A stretch of DNA of 64,000 nucleotides from CAYWVR01 sp964461715 (lineage in GTDB: Bacteria; Planctomycetota; Phycisphaerae; FEN-1346), in NCBI GenBank assembly GCA_964461715.1, contig CAYWVR010000011.1, forward strand, positions 1-64,000, written 5' to 3'. Position numbers and translations under genes: made by a program. Below, in pieces: positions 1 through 8,315 of the stretch (the stretch's first letter is position 1; each line of letters begins with the position of its first letter). Under the pieces are notes generated by a model that made no database searches, was not told the DNA's origin, and saw nothing but the letters and a program-made list of their open reading frames with translations.

Positions 1-45
1 GCCCGCGGCGAGACGGAGGAAAACGCTGGGCTCCCGGAGACGCCG

Positions 46-54
46 TGATAGAAT
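46..54 (+). promoter_or_regulatory. Extended -10 promoter element
   Basis: TG-A-TAGAAT, an extended -10 hexamer, lies about 33 bp before the first start codon. No -35 hexamer is visible at 17 bp. The same extended -10 recurs at 23892-23900. Promoter of the small membrane protein gene by position. Confidence 0.4.
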
Positions 55-87
55 GACGGCGTCCGAACATCGCGAGAGAGGAGGGAG

Positions 88-357
88 ATGATGGCCCAAT
101 CCGAATCGAAGGACGTGAAGAAGGCCGAGCCGTGGGGCTCCGGCATGCTGATGCTCTTCGGCATCTTGCTCCTGGCCCTGGCCGCCTACTGCTTCGTGGA
201 GTCGGTCTATCCGGGGACCCGCGTCGAGGAATGGCAGAGCGAGGAGGGAAAGGGCTGGTACGTCCAGCTCAACTGGGGCATCGCGGCCGTCTCGGCCGGC
301 CTCGCGATCTACACGTTCGTGCTGGCGGCGAAACGGTCGAAGAAGCCGGCGAAGTGA
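88..357 (+). CDS. Small two-span membrane protein, function unknown
   Basis: I do not recognise this 89-residue protein. A charged N-terminus (residues 1-16) is followed by a hydrophobic span (about 19-38), an acidic loop with several Trp/Tyr residues (about 44-62) and a second span (about 63-82). It ends in a Lys/Arg-rich tail, so both ends probably face the cytoplasm. There are two consecutive ATG codons. The AGGAGG at 79-84 is only 3 nt from the first and 6 nt from the second, so translation may start at 91 and give 88 residues. The gene stands alone: the next gene has its own promoter. Confidence 0.65.
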   Translation: MMAQSESKDVKKAEPWGSGMLMLFGILLLALAAYCFVESVYPGTRVEEWQSEEGKGWYVQLNWGIAAVSAGLAIYTFVLAAKRSKKPAK

Positions 358-554
358 CCGCGGCGTGCACTTTCCGGGGGCGCCGCCGCCCACGCCTTGT
401 GCAGCCCGCCCGCCCAGGCAGTGGGTCCTCGGGTTGAGCTTGCGTCTAAGTAGTTATTGGAGCTGAGCTTAACGCCCTTTCTGTCTTGGCCGAGCCGTGG
501 CGCGCCCTTTGCAGCATGGTTGGTCGCGGTCGACGTGCGCGATTGCCACAAAGG

Positions 555-585
555 TTGGCGTGAGCCGCGCGGCAGGCCGTATAAT
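555..585 (+). promoter_or_regulatory. Sigma70-type promoter of the squalene-cyclase-like lipoprotein gene
   Basis: A perfect TATAAT at 580-585 is preceded by TTGGCG at 555-560 with a long 19-bp spacer. It lies 30 bp upstream of the ATG at 616. The rest of 358-554 holds no gene; an imperfect inverted repeat lies around 433-473. Confidence 0.5.
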
Positions 586-615
586 AGAGGATACATCGAG
601 CGGAAGGAGAGGACG

Positions 616-1812
616 ATGGCACGCTCAGGATGGATGACGGTGGCGGCGATGGCGGTGGCGGGGATGATTTTGGCGGCAGGATGTGGGGGCGGGGACGAGC
701 CGACCCCACCGGAGCCACCGCCGCTGCCCCCGGTGTCTGAGGAGTCCGCGGCGCCGGAGGTCCCGCCCGAGGCCGCGACGCCCCTCGACCCCGACGCCCT
801 CGCGACGCGCCGGGCCAAGGCTCTCAATGAAGCCGCCCAGTATCTTCTCGACGCCCAGGGCCCCGACGGCACGTGGGGCGACGGGAACGTCGGCATCACC
901 GCCCTGTGCGTCCAAGCCCTCCTTCAGGCCGGCAAGAGCCCCGACGACCCGGCCGTCAAGCGCGGCATCGAGTATCTCCTGGCCCACAAGCGGGAGGACG
1001 GCGGCATCTATGGAGACCAGGGCCTCTACAACTACACCAGCTCCATCGCCCTTATGGTTCTCGTGAAGGCCGACCCCGAGGCCTACGCCGAGACCATCGA
1101 GCAGGTCAAAGCCTACCTCAAGGAGCGCCAGTGGGACGAGGCCGAGAGCGTCGACCTCGAGAACCCCTGGTACGGTGGGGCGGGCTACGGCAAGCACGGG
1201 CGGCCCGACCTCTCCAACACCGCCTACTTCCTCGACGCCATGCACCAGGCGGGCGTCCCCGCGGACGACCCGATGTGGGAGAAGGCCGTCAAGTTCGTCA
1301 GCCGCACCCAGGACCGCAGCGAATCGAACGACGGGGTCTTCGTCGGCGCGGACAAGGGCGGCATGATCTACTCGCCCCACGCCGGCGGCGAGTCGAAGGC
1401 CGGCACGGTGGACTTGCCCGGCGGACGGAAGGGACTCAAGGCCTATGGCTCGATGACCTACGCGGGCTTCAAGAGCTTCGTCTACGCCGACCTCCCGCGC
1501 GACGACCCGCGCGTCCAGGCCGCCCTCGACTGGATCCGGGGGCACTGGACATTCGAGGAGAACCCCGAAATGGGCCAGCAGGGCCTTTACTACTACTACA
1601 TGACCGCGGCCCGGGCCCTGGAGGCCTGGGGCGAGCCGACGATCCGCGACGACCGCCGCCGCGAGCATAACTGGCGGGCCGAGCTGACCGACGCCCTCCT
1701 GCGGCGACAGGGCGACGACGGCAGCTGGGTCAACGAGGCTGACCGTTGGTTCGAGGGCTATCCGCCCGTCCCCACTAGCTACGCCGTCATCGCCTTGGAG
1801 GCATGCGAGTAG
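616..1812 (+). CDS. Prenyltransferase/squalene-cyclase repeat lipoprotein
   Basis: A 398-residue exported lipoprotein: hydrophobic signal and lipobox ending LAAGC, so Cys23 should be lipidated. A Pro/Glu-rich linker (about 27-60) follows. The remainder is an alpha/alpha-toroid of the terpenoid cyclase/prenyltransferase type, with repeats such as QGPDGTWGDG, REDGGIYGD and RQGDDGSWVNE. These QxxDGxW-like turns are the QW motifs known from squalene-hopene cyclases. I see no cyclase DxDD motif, so a structural or binding role is more likely than terpene cyclisation. The start at 616 is favoured over upstream in-frame codons by the AAGGAGAGG ribosome site and the signal peptide. The next gene (YdjY) follows after 19 bp and is probably co-transcribed. 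Confidence 0.8.
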   Translation: MARSGWMTVAAMAVAGMILAAGCGGGDEPTPPEPPPLPPVSEESAAPEVPPEAATPLDPDALATRRAKALNEAAQYLLDAQGPDGTWGDGNVGITALCVQALLQAGKSPDDPAVKRGIEYLLAHKREDGGIYGDQGLYNYTSSIALMVLVKADPEAYAETIEQVKAYLKERQWDEAESVDLENPWYGGAGYGKHGRPDLSNTAYFLDAMHQAGVPADDPMWEKAVKFVSRTQDRSESNDGVFVGADKGGMIYSPHAGGESKAGTVDLPGGRKGLKAYGSMTYAGFKSFVYADLPRDDPRVQAALDWIRGHWTFEENPEMGQQGLYYYYMTAARALEAWGEPTIRDDRRREHNWRAELTDALLRRQGDDGSWVNEADRWFEGYPPVPTSYAVIALEACE

Positions 1813-1831
1813 TTCCCGGAAAGGACAAGCC

Positions 1832-2995
1832 ATGCGTATGGTGGCCATCGGATTGACGATCCTCGCGGCGGCGGGCCCGCTGGCGGCAGCCGAGCCCGAG
1901 GGCACGGTCTTCAAGAAGCTCCCCGGCATCGTCGTCGACACGAAGGGCCGCGAGGTTCGCCTCGAGGGGACCGTCTGTCGTCAGGACGGCGCGCTGGAGC
2001 TTCTCGTCTGCAGCGAGGGTACCCGCGAGCACGAGAGCGTCATCGTTGTCAAGGCCCGTCCCTCGCACGTGACGTTCGCCCTGGCGCTTCTGGGCCTCGA
2101 GCCGGGGCAGCCGGGGTACACGACCGAGGGGGGGGGCTTCAGTCCGCCCGCGGGCCAGGTGCTCGACATCCTCGCCCGGTTCCGCGTTAAGGAGGAAACC
2201 GACGAGGGCGAGGAAACCGTCGTCCGCGAGGTGCCCGCCCACAAGCTGCTGGCCCTGGGCAATTCGTCGGCCGGCGCGCGGCCCATCGACTGGGTGTACG
2301 TCGGGCGGCCGAGCCGCCGGGCCCTGGCGGCGGCCGATCACGAGGGCACGGTCGTCTGCCTCTCGAACTTCGTCGAGGCCGTCATCGACGTTCCCTTCGA
2401 GTCCACCGACGTGGATGCGAACCTCCTCTACGAAGCGAACCGCGAGACGATTCCCCCCGAGGGCACGCCCGCGGAGGTGGTCATTCGCCCGCGGCAGCGC
2501 CGCATCCGCCCGAAGAAGGTCGAGATCGAGGTGCTCCTCGAGAAGGGCAAGCCGGCCCGACTCGACGGGAAGGAGATGACCCTCGGGGAGCTGGAGGAGG
2601 CCGTGCGCACGGCCCCGGCCGAGATCCGCACCGCCGTTCTTCGGGCCGATGCCGACGAGGCTTTCGGACGCGTCATGAAGGTTAGCGGCATCCTTCGCGA
2701 CGCACTGATGCGGGTGACGATGAAGGTGCGGGGCGAGGAGAAGGCGCCGACGCCCGGTCCCGTGCCCCCGCCCGTCGACGTCCTCATACGCGCCGACGAC
2801 ACGGTGACGTTCCAGGGAAAGCGGTGGGCGATCGAGGAGTTCCGCAACGAGGCCGCCAAGGTCTTCGAGGGCGTCGAGCGGATTCAGCTTCGGCCTGCGA
2901 AGGACACCTCCTGGAAAACGGTGGCCCTCGTGCTGGAGGCCGCCCGCGACGCGGGGGTCGTGGCCACGGTCAGCCGCGAGTCGCCGGGCTCGTAG
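1832..2995 (+). CDS. YdjY-domain protein with two C-terminal ExbD/TolR-like modules
   Basis: A 387-residue exported protein with a signal peptide cleaved near residue 21. Residues 25-200 match the YdjY family: RLEGTVCRQDGALELLVC, then EHESVIVV and PSHVTFALALLGLEPG. The C-terminal part holds two segments (about 227-300 and 313-385) that read like the periplasmic domain of ExbD/TolR, with RADADEAFGRVMKVSGILRDA in the first and LIRADDTVTFQG plus VLEAARDAGV in the second. Neither has a transmembrane anchor. Translation could start at 1832 or 1838; GGAAAGGA lies just upstream. It probably forms an operon with the preceding lipoprotein. The domain calls are by motif reading; the biochemical role is unknown. 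Confidence 0.75.
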   Translation: MRMVAIGLTILAAAGPLAAAEPEGTVFKKLPGIVVDTKGREVRLEGTVCRQDGALELLVCSEGTREHESVIVVKARPSHVTFALALLGLEPGQPGYTTEGGGFSPPAGQVLDILARFRVKEETDEGEETVVREVPAHKLLALGNSSAGARPIDWVYVGRPSRRALAAADHEGTVVCLSNFVEAVIDVPFESTDVDANLLYEANRETIPPEGTPAEVVIRPRQRRIRPKKVEIEVLLEKGKPARLDGKEMTLGELEEAVRTAPAEIRTAVLRADADEAFGRVMKVSGILRDALMRVTMKVRGEEKAPTPGPVPPPVDVLIRADDTVTFQGKRWAIEEFRNEAAKVFEGVERIQLRPAKDTSWKTVALVLEAARDAGVVATVSRESPGS

Positions 2996-3063
2996 GGGGC
3001 CGCTCGGTCCGAGACGGTTTTCTCTCTCCCGCCTCGCCTCCTCTCGGGGGACTTGAAATCCGC

Positions 3064-3092
3064 TTGATAACGGGCGCGCCACGCGCTAGAGT
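3064..3092 (+). promoter_or_regulatory. Sigma70-type promoter of the GH78 gene
   Basis: TTGATA (3064-3069), 17-bp spacer, TAGAGT (3087-3092). It lies 57 bp before the ATG at 3150. Confidence 0.6.
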
Positions 3093-3149
3093 CGAAGGTC
3101 CGGCCCCATCGCCGATCCTGTGACCTGCGCACCGGGGGGCCGGGCTACC

Positions 3150-6029
3150 ATGACCAAACGCGCCGCCCGAGCCCGCTGGATCTGGGTCGCCGACGACCTC
3201 GGCGCCGAGGACTACGCCCTGCGGGCACGCGCCGTCCTGACGCTGCGCGGCAAGGCGCACCGGGCCCGTCTTCGGGTCGCGGCCTTCACCGACTACGTTC
3301 TCTACGTCAACGGCCGTTACGTGGGCCGGGGGCCCGTCCCGTCGGAGCTCGAGCGGCCGCTCGCCGACGTCTACACCGAGGACGACCTTCCGCTTCGCCG
3401 TGGCCGCAACGCCGTCGCCGTCCTCGCCTATAATCCCCACGTCGGCACGACCCGCGCCCCGCGGCTGCCGGGCGGGCTGTGGCTCGACCTGGAGGTCACG
3501 TATAAGAACGGGTCGACGGCGCGGCTCGTGACGGACACGTCCTGGCGGCTCCGGGAGGCTCTGGACCTGGGCCGCCGGTCCCCGCGGCTCTACTGGACGG
3601 CCGGGTTCAGCGAGGTGCGCGACACACGCCTCGCCCCGAAAGGCTGGACGAAGCCGGACTTCAAGGACGCCGACTGGGCCGAGGCCGACATCGTCGAGCC
3701 GCGCGTCACCGAGGGGACGCCGACCGCCCCGGACCCGGTCGAATCGCCCGTCGCCCGCCTGGCGGAGGGGCCCGTCCTTCCCGTTCGTGTGCAGAGCGTG
3801 GGGCAGACGTCGCCGCGGTCCGGCATGACGGCGGTGCCGTTCGAGTTCACGATCCGCCACCGCGGGGTCGGCGAGTTCTACGCCGGGACGTTCATGCACA
3901 GCGCGACGAAGCGGCGCGTGCGGCTCGCGCTGGAGTGCGACGAGGTCGCCGCCCTCTACGTCAACAACCGGCTTGCCATCCGCCAGGGCTACGACGAGGA
4001 GTTCGCGTGGTGGCTCACGGAGACCGAGCACGACGAGTACACGGGCGTGCATCGCGGCCAGGGTTACCGGGCCGAGCCGGTCGAGGTCGACCTGGACGCG
4101 GGCTGGAACTCGGTCGGCATCGTGGTCTACGACCCGGGCTGGTCTTGGGGCTTTGCGCTGCACGCCGAGGACGCCGCCACCGGGCGGCCCCTGAAGATCG
4201 TCTTCTCGCCCGACCAGCTCCGCGACCGCATCGCCGACTGGCAGATCGTCACGGAGGAGCTGTGCCCGTGCGGATACGGGGCCGTGCCCGAGGTCCCTGC
4301 TCCGAATCCGCGCACGTTTCCGGACCCGGCGTCGCTCCTGGCCTGGCAGAAGCGCCGCCGCCACCGCCGCGCGGCTCGGGGGGCGGCGTCGCTCCTCTGC
4401 GAGCCGGGCGGCGAGGGACCGCTCGCCCTCAAGGACGGGGCCTACGTGCGGTACGACTTCGGCGACGAGGTCGTCGGCCACTTCGAGCTGGAGGTTCGCG
4501 GCAAGGCCGGGGCGATCCTCGACCTGGCGTGGGCCGAGGAGGTCAACGCCGGCGGCTACCTCGATTCGCTCGAGCGCGGCATGCGGCGCGCGGACCGGTG
4601 GGTCCTGGCGGGCCGCTGGCAACGCATCTGCGGCCTCCATCGCCGCGCCCTGCGGTACCTGGAGCTGGTGGCGCGGCCGGGCGAGGGACCGATCGAGGTG
4701 CGGCGCCTGGCAGTGCGCGAGTCGCACGCCCCGGCGCCCGACGCCGCGGGCCTCGAGGGGCTCGGAGCCGATCTCTCCTCGACGTTCGCCCTCGCGCGCC
4801 GGACCGCCCGGTGCACGATTCAACAGATTCTCGAGGGCAGCCCCGCCCGCGAGGCTGAGCAGAGCCTTGTCTCGGCGTGGATCCTCGGCAAGGTCGAGCG
4901 GACGCTCTACGGCCGGACCGACCGGGCCGCCGCCGCCCTCCGCGCCTTCGCCGCCGACCAGGCCGACGACGGGGCGATTCGGGCGATCGTCCCGGCAGGT
5001 ACGCGGCACACGATGCCGGACTGGATGCTTCTGTGGGTCGTGCATCTGGCGGAGCACGTTGCGTGGACGGGCGACCGAGCGATCGCCGAGGAGCTGTGGC
5101 CCGCCGCCCAGCGGGTCCTCGACTGGACAGCGGCGTACCGGAGCGTGGACGGGTTGCTGGAGAACGTGCCCGACCGCCGGCCCTGGTGGCTCTTCGTTGA
5201 CCTCTCGCCGGTCGAGAAGACGGGCGAGGTGACGGCGTGGCAGGCCCTTTACGTCGCGGCCCTTCGAGCGATGGCACGCGTCGCCGCGTTCCTGGGCTAT
5301 GACGACGAGGCCGACGCCGCCCGCGCCGAGGCCGAGGAGATGACGAAGCTCGCCGGTCGGCGTCTCTGGGACGCCGGGCGCGAACGGTTCGTCGACGCGC
5401 GGCAGTACGAGGCGCGGTCGGAGCGGGCCTCGCCTGCGACGAACGCCTACGCCCTCTGGGCGGGCCTCGCGAGCGACGTCCAGGCCGAGAAGCTCGTCGA
5501 GCTGCTGACCTCTGAGAAGACCCCGCCCGACTGGGGCCCCATGGAGAACCCCTTCGTCAAGATTTTCGCGGTCGAGGCGCTGCTTGAGCGCGGCCGGGCG
5601 GACGACGCGGCCCGTCTCGTGGGGGCGTATTTCGGGGCCATGGCCGAGGCGGGCTTCACGACCGTGCCCGAGGTCTTCCGAGCCGACGGCGCCGAGCCCC
5701 AAGAGGTCGACGGCACCGGTCCCTATCTTCAGCCTCCGCCGCGCGTCGCCTGCCACGGGTGGGGCGCGTGGCCCGAGGCGATCCTGGCCGCGCACCTCGT
5801 GGGTGTCCATCCGGTGGGGCCCGGCTTTGAGCCGGCGGTGCTCCGGCCCATGCCCGGCGACTTGGGCCGCTTCGCCGGGAGTGTCTGGACGCCCAAAGGC
5901 AAGGTCGCCGTCGAGGTGAGGCCCGGCAAGCAGGGCCGCACCGTCACATACACCGTGCCCGACGGCCTGGAGTTCGAGATCGACCGGCAATGGCTGGCCG
6001 CGCAGGACAAGGTCGTCGTCCGCGAGTAA
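3150..6029 (+). CDS. GH78 family (alpha-L-rhamnosidase-like) protein
   Basis: A 959-residue protein with no signal peptide, so cytoplasmic. The N-terminal beta domains contain LYVNGRYVGRGP (about 50-62), typical of bacterial alpha-L-rhamnosidases; a second sugar-binding-like beta module lies around residues 230-330. The (alpha/alpha)6 barrel runs from about 545 to 820 and the C-terminal beta domain (PMPGDLGRFAGSVWTPKG) follows. The usual DxxxRDExxWxGD catalytic segment is replaced near residue 562 by EGSPAREAEQSL, so the general acid is not obvious and the true substrate may differ from rhamnosides. The ATG at 3150 was chosen over an in-frame GTG at 3120 because it follows a G-rich ribosome site. 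Downstream sugar genes suggest glycan or glycoside catabolism. Confidence 0.75.
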   Translation: MTKRAARARWIWVADDLGAEDYALRARAVLTLRGKAHRARLRVAAFTDYVLYVNGRYVGRGPVPSELERPLADVYTEDDLPLRRGRNAVAVLAYNPHVGTTRAPRLPGGLWLDLEVTYKNGSTARLVTDTSWRLREALDLGRRSPRLYWTAGFSEVRDTRLAPKGWTKPDFKDADWAEADIVEPRVTEGTPTAPDPVESPVARLAEGPVLPVRVQSVGQTSPRSGMTAVPFEFTIRHRGVGEFYAGTFMHSATKRRVRLALECDEVAALYVNNRLAIRQGYDEEFAWWLTETEHDEYTGVHRGQGYRAEPVEVDLDAGWNSVGIVVYDPGWSWGFALHAEDAATGRPLKIVFSPDQLRDRIADWQIVTEELCPCGYGAVPEVPAPNPRTFPDPASLLAWQKRRRHRRAARGAASLLCEPGGEGPLALKDGAYVRYDFGDEVVGHFELEVRGKAGAILDLAWAEEVNAGGYLDSLERGMRRADRWVLAGRWQRICGLHRRALRYLELVARPGEGPIEVRRLAVRESHAPAPDAAGLEGLGADLSSTFALARRTARCTIQQILEGSPAREAEQSLVSAWILGKVERTLYGRTDRAAAALRAFAADQADDGAIRAIVPAGTRHTMPDWMLLWVVHLAEHVAWTGDRAIAEELWPAAQRVLDWTAAYRSVDGLLENVPDRRPWWLFVDLSPVEKTGEVTAWQALYVAALRAMARVAAFLGYDDEADAARAEAEEMTKLAGRRLWDAGRERFVDARQYEARSERASPATNAYALWAGLASDVQAEKLVELLTSEKTPPDWGPMENPFVKIFAVEALLERGRADDAARLVGAYFGAMAEAGFTTVPEVFRADGAEPQEVDGTGPYLQPPPRVACHGWGAWPEAILAAHLVGVHPVGPGFEPAVLRPMPGDLGRFAGSVWTPKGKVAVEVRPGKQGRTVTYTVPDGLEFEIDRQWLAAQDKVVVRE

Positions 6030-6049
6030 GCGAGCAGGCGCGTTTTTGC

Positions 6050-6077
6050 TTGAGACCCCGCCGCCCGACGGTAGCAT
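6050..6077 (+). promoter_or_regulatory. Sigma70-type promoter with upstream T-tract
   Basis: TTGAGA (6050-6055), 16-bp spacer, TAGCAT (6072-6077). A TTTTTGC tract touches the -35. It precedes the Gfo/Idh/MocA gene by 40 bp. Confidence 0.6.
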
Positions 6078-6117
6078 AGACGGCCCCGGAACGCGGCGCC
6101 AGGAAGGAGAGCCAAGC

Positions 6118-7293
6118 ATGTCGAAGCGTGTCCTGAACGTCGGCCTCGTCGGCGGCGGCGGCGGGGCCTTCATCGTCCAGCCCCATCAGAAAGCCATCCA
6201 CATGGACGGCACGCGGCGCGTGACCTGCGCGGCCCTGCACCCCGATCCCGACGTCGCGATGAAGGAGGCCAAGGGGTGGCCCTATCCCATCCAGGGCTAC
6301 CCCACCTACGACGAGATGGTCGAGGACCAGGCCGCCAAGCCCAAGGGGGAGCGCATTGACTACGCCGTCATCGTCACGCCGAACTTCGTCCACTTCGACC
6401 CGGCGATGAAGCTCGTCAAGGCGGGCATCCCGGTCTTCTGCGAGAAGCCCCTGACGATCACCTCGCGCGAGGCCCGGACGCTGGCCCAAGCGGTCGAAAG
6501 GGCGGGCGTCCCCTTCGGCGTCGCCCACACCTACCTCGGCCACTGGTCGAGCTGGTTCGCCCGCTGGATCGTCACGAGCGGCAAGATCGGCGAGGTCCGT
6601 TGGGCCGACGCCTACTACCTTCAGGGTTGGCTCGCCACGCGGCTCGAAGAGACCGGCCAGATGCAGGCCGCCTGGCGCACCGACCCGAAGCGGGCCGGGG
6701 CCAGCGGGTGCGGCGGAGATATCGGAAGCCACGCCTTCATGCAGCTGCGGTTCGTGACCGGCTTGGAGGTGACGCGGGTGCGCGGCATGCTGGAGACGTT
6801 TCTCCCGGGTCGCGCCCTCGACGACCACTTCACCACGTACTGCGAACTCTCCAACGGGGGCCGGGCCCTCGTGCGGGCCAGCCAGATCGCCGTCGGCCAC
6901 AAGAACGACCTCGGCCTCGAGGTCAACGGCTCCAAGGGCACGCTGGCGTGGCGGCAGGAGGAGGCTGAGGGCTTGACGATCCGCCTGCCCGGCGAGCCCG
7001 ACCGCATCTATTGGCGCGGCGAGGTGGGCGAGAAGGACTCCTTCCTCGGCCGCATCCCCACGTGGGTCTCGACCGAGCCGACCCTCCCCTCCGGCCACGT
7101 CGAGGCGTTCCACGACGCCTACCGCCGCCTCCACACCGCCTTCGAGTACGACGTCCGCAAGTACAACGCGGGCAAGAAGTTCTCCTGCGACGGATCCAAG
7201 TACGCCAACGTCCACGACGGTGTCAAACACATGAAGTTCATCGAGGCCGCCGTCAAGAGCTCGAAGCAGGGCAGCAAGCCCGTCAGAATGTGA
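6118..7293 (+). CDS. Gfo/Idh/MocA family oxidoreductase
   Basis: A 391-residue NAD(P)-dependent sugar oxidoreductase of the glucose-fructose oxidoreductase/inositol dehydrogenase type. The N-terminal Rossmann fold shows VGLVGGGGGAF; FCEKPLTI supplies the family EKP catalytic lysine. CGGDIGSHAF in the C-terminal alpha/beta domain carries the conserved Asp/His pair. AGGAAGGAGA precedes the ATG. The next gene (sugar isomerase-like TIM barrel) follows 31 bp later. The pairing of these two families is common in carbohydrate loci of Planctomycetota and Verrucomicrobiota. Substrate cannot be read from the sequence; a polyol or an oxidised sugar is likely. Confidence 0.9.
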   Translation: MSKRVLNVGLVGGGGGAFIVQPHQKAIHMDGTRRVTCAALHPDPDVAMKEAKGWPYPIQGYPTYDEMVEDQAAKPKGERIDYAVIVTPNFVHFDPAMKLVKAGIPVFCEKPLTITSREARTLAQAVERAGVPFGVAHTYLGHWSSWFARWIVTSGKIGEVRWADAYYLQGWLATRLEETGQMQAAWRTDPKRAGASGCGGDIGSHAFMQLRFVTGLEVTRVRGMLETFLPGRALDDHFTTYCELSNGGRALVRASQIAVGHKNDLGLEVNGSKGTLAWRQEEAEGLTIRLPGEPDRIYWRGEVGEKDSFLGRIPTWVSTEPTLPSGHVEAFHDAYRRLHTAFEYDVRKYNAGKKFSCDGSKYANVHDGVKHMKFIEAAVKSSKQGSKPVRM

Positions 7294-7324
7294 TCTTTCG
7301 CACAGCACCAGACAGGAGCGCGAC

Positions 7325-8287
7325 ATGAAACTCGGAGTCTTCACCGTCCTGTTCGGCGACCAGCCGATCGGAAAGGCCCTCGATTACTTCGTCGAGCACG
7401 GTCTCCAGGCCGTCGAGCTGGGGTGCGGCGGGTATCCCGGTGACGATCACGTCCCGGTCGACGCGCTGCTGAAGTCCAAGACCGCCTGCCGCGACTTCAA
7501 GGCAATGATCACGGACCGCGGCCTCGAGATCTCGGCCCTCTCCTGCCACGGAAACCCCATCCACCCCGACTCCGCCGTGGCCAAGGAGCACCACCAGGTC
7601 TTCCAGAAGACGGTCCGCCTGGCCGAGGCCCTCGGCGTCAAGGTGGTTGTCACGTTCTCCGGGTGCCCGGGTGGCGGGCCCAAGGACACCGTGCCCAACT
7701 GGATCACCTGTCCCTGGCCCCCGGACTTCGAGCAGGCCGTCCAGTGGCAGTGGGAAGAGAAACTGATCCCGTACTGGACGAAGCAGGCCCAGTTCGTCAA
7801 GGACCACGGCGTCAAAGTCGGCTTCGAGATGCACCCGGGTTTCTGCGTCTACTCGACCGAGACGCTCCTGAAGCTGCGCAAGGCGTGCGGGCGGACCCTT
7901 GGGGCGAACTTCGACCCGTCCCACCTCTTCTGGCAGGGCATGGACCCGTTGGTGTCCCTCAAGGCCCTCGGCAAGGCCGTCTTCCACGTCCACGCCAAGG
8001 ATTGCCTCGTCGATCCCCAGAACACCGCCGCCAACGGCGTCCTCGACACGAAACACTACGGCGACGAGGCGAACCGGTCCTGGGTCTTCCGCACGGTCGG
8101 CTACGGCCACGGCGAGGACTTCTGGCGCGACTTCGTCTCCACGCTTCGCATGATCGGCTACGACGGCGTCATCTCCATCGAGCATGAGGACAGCCTCATG
8201 AGCGTCGGCGAGGGGTTCACGAAGGCCGTCGCGTTCCTTCAGAACGTGCTCCTCTATGAGAAGCCGGGCGGGATGTGGTGGGCGTAG
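7325..8287 (+). CDS. Sugar phosphate isomerase/epimerase-like TIM-barrel protein
   Basis: A 320-residue protein of the xylose isomerase-like TIM barrel superfamily. Metal-binding positions typical of the fold are visible: GFEMHPG, NFDPSHLFWQG, HVHAKD and the late SIEHEDS. The start has an AGGAG ribosome site. It probably acts with the preceding Gfo/Idh/MocA dehydrogenase, isomerising or epimerising the keto-sugar; this is inferred from context. It ends 28 bp before purM, so the three genes could share a transcript. Confidence 0.88.
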   Translation: MKLGVFTVLFGDQPIGKALDYFVEHGLQAVELGCGGYPGDDHVPVDALLKSKTACRDFKAMITDRGLEISALSCHGNPIHPDSAVAKEHHQVFQKTVRLAEALGVKVVVTFSGCPGGGPKDTVPNWITCPWPPDFEQAVQWQWEEKLIPYWTKQAQFVKDHGVKVGFEMHPGFCVYSTETLLKLRKACGRTLGANFDPSHLFWQGMDPLVSLKALGKAVFHVHAKDCLVDPQNTAANGVLDTKHYGDEANRSWVFRTVGYGHGEDFWRDFVSTLRMIGYDGVISIEHEDSLMSVGEGFTKAVAFLQNVLLYEKPGGMWWA

Positions 8288-8315
8288 CCCGGCAACGGCC
8301 CCGGCGCCAAGGTTT

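Noticed and set aside
2970..6173. Long open frame on the strand opposite the GH78 gene
   Set aside because: Such frames opposite real genes are common at this GC content. The translation is rich in Arg/Gly/Pro without domains, and the plus-strand gene is clear.
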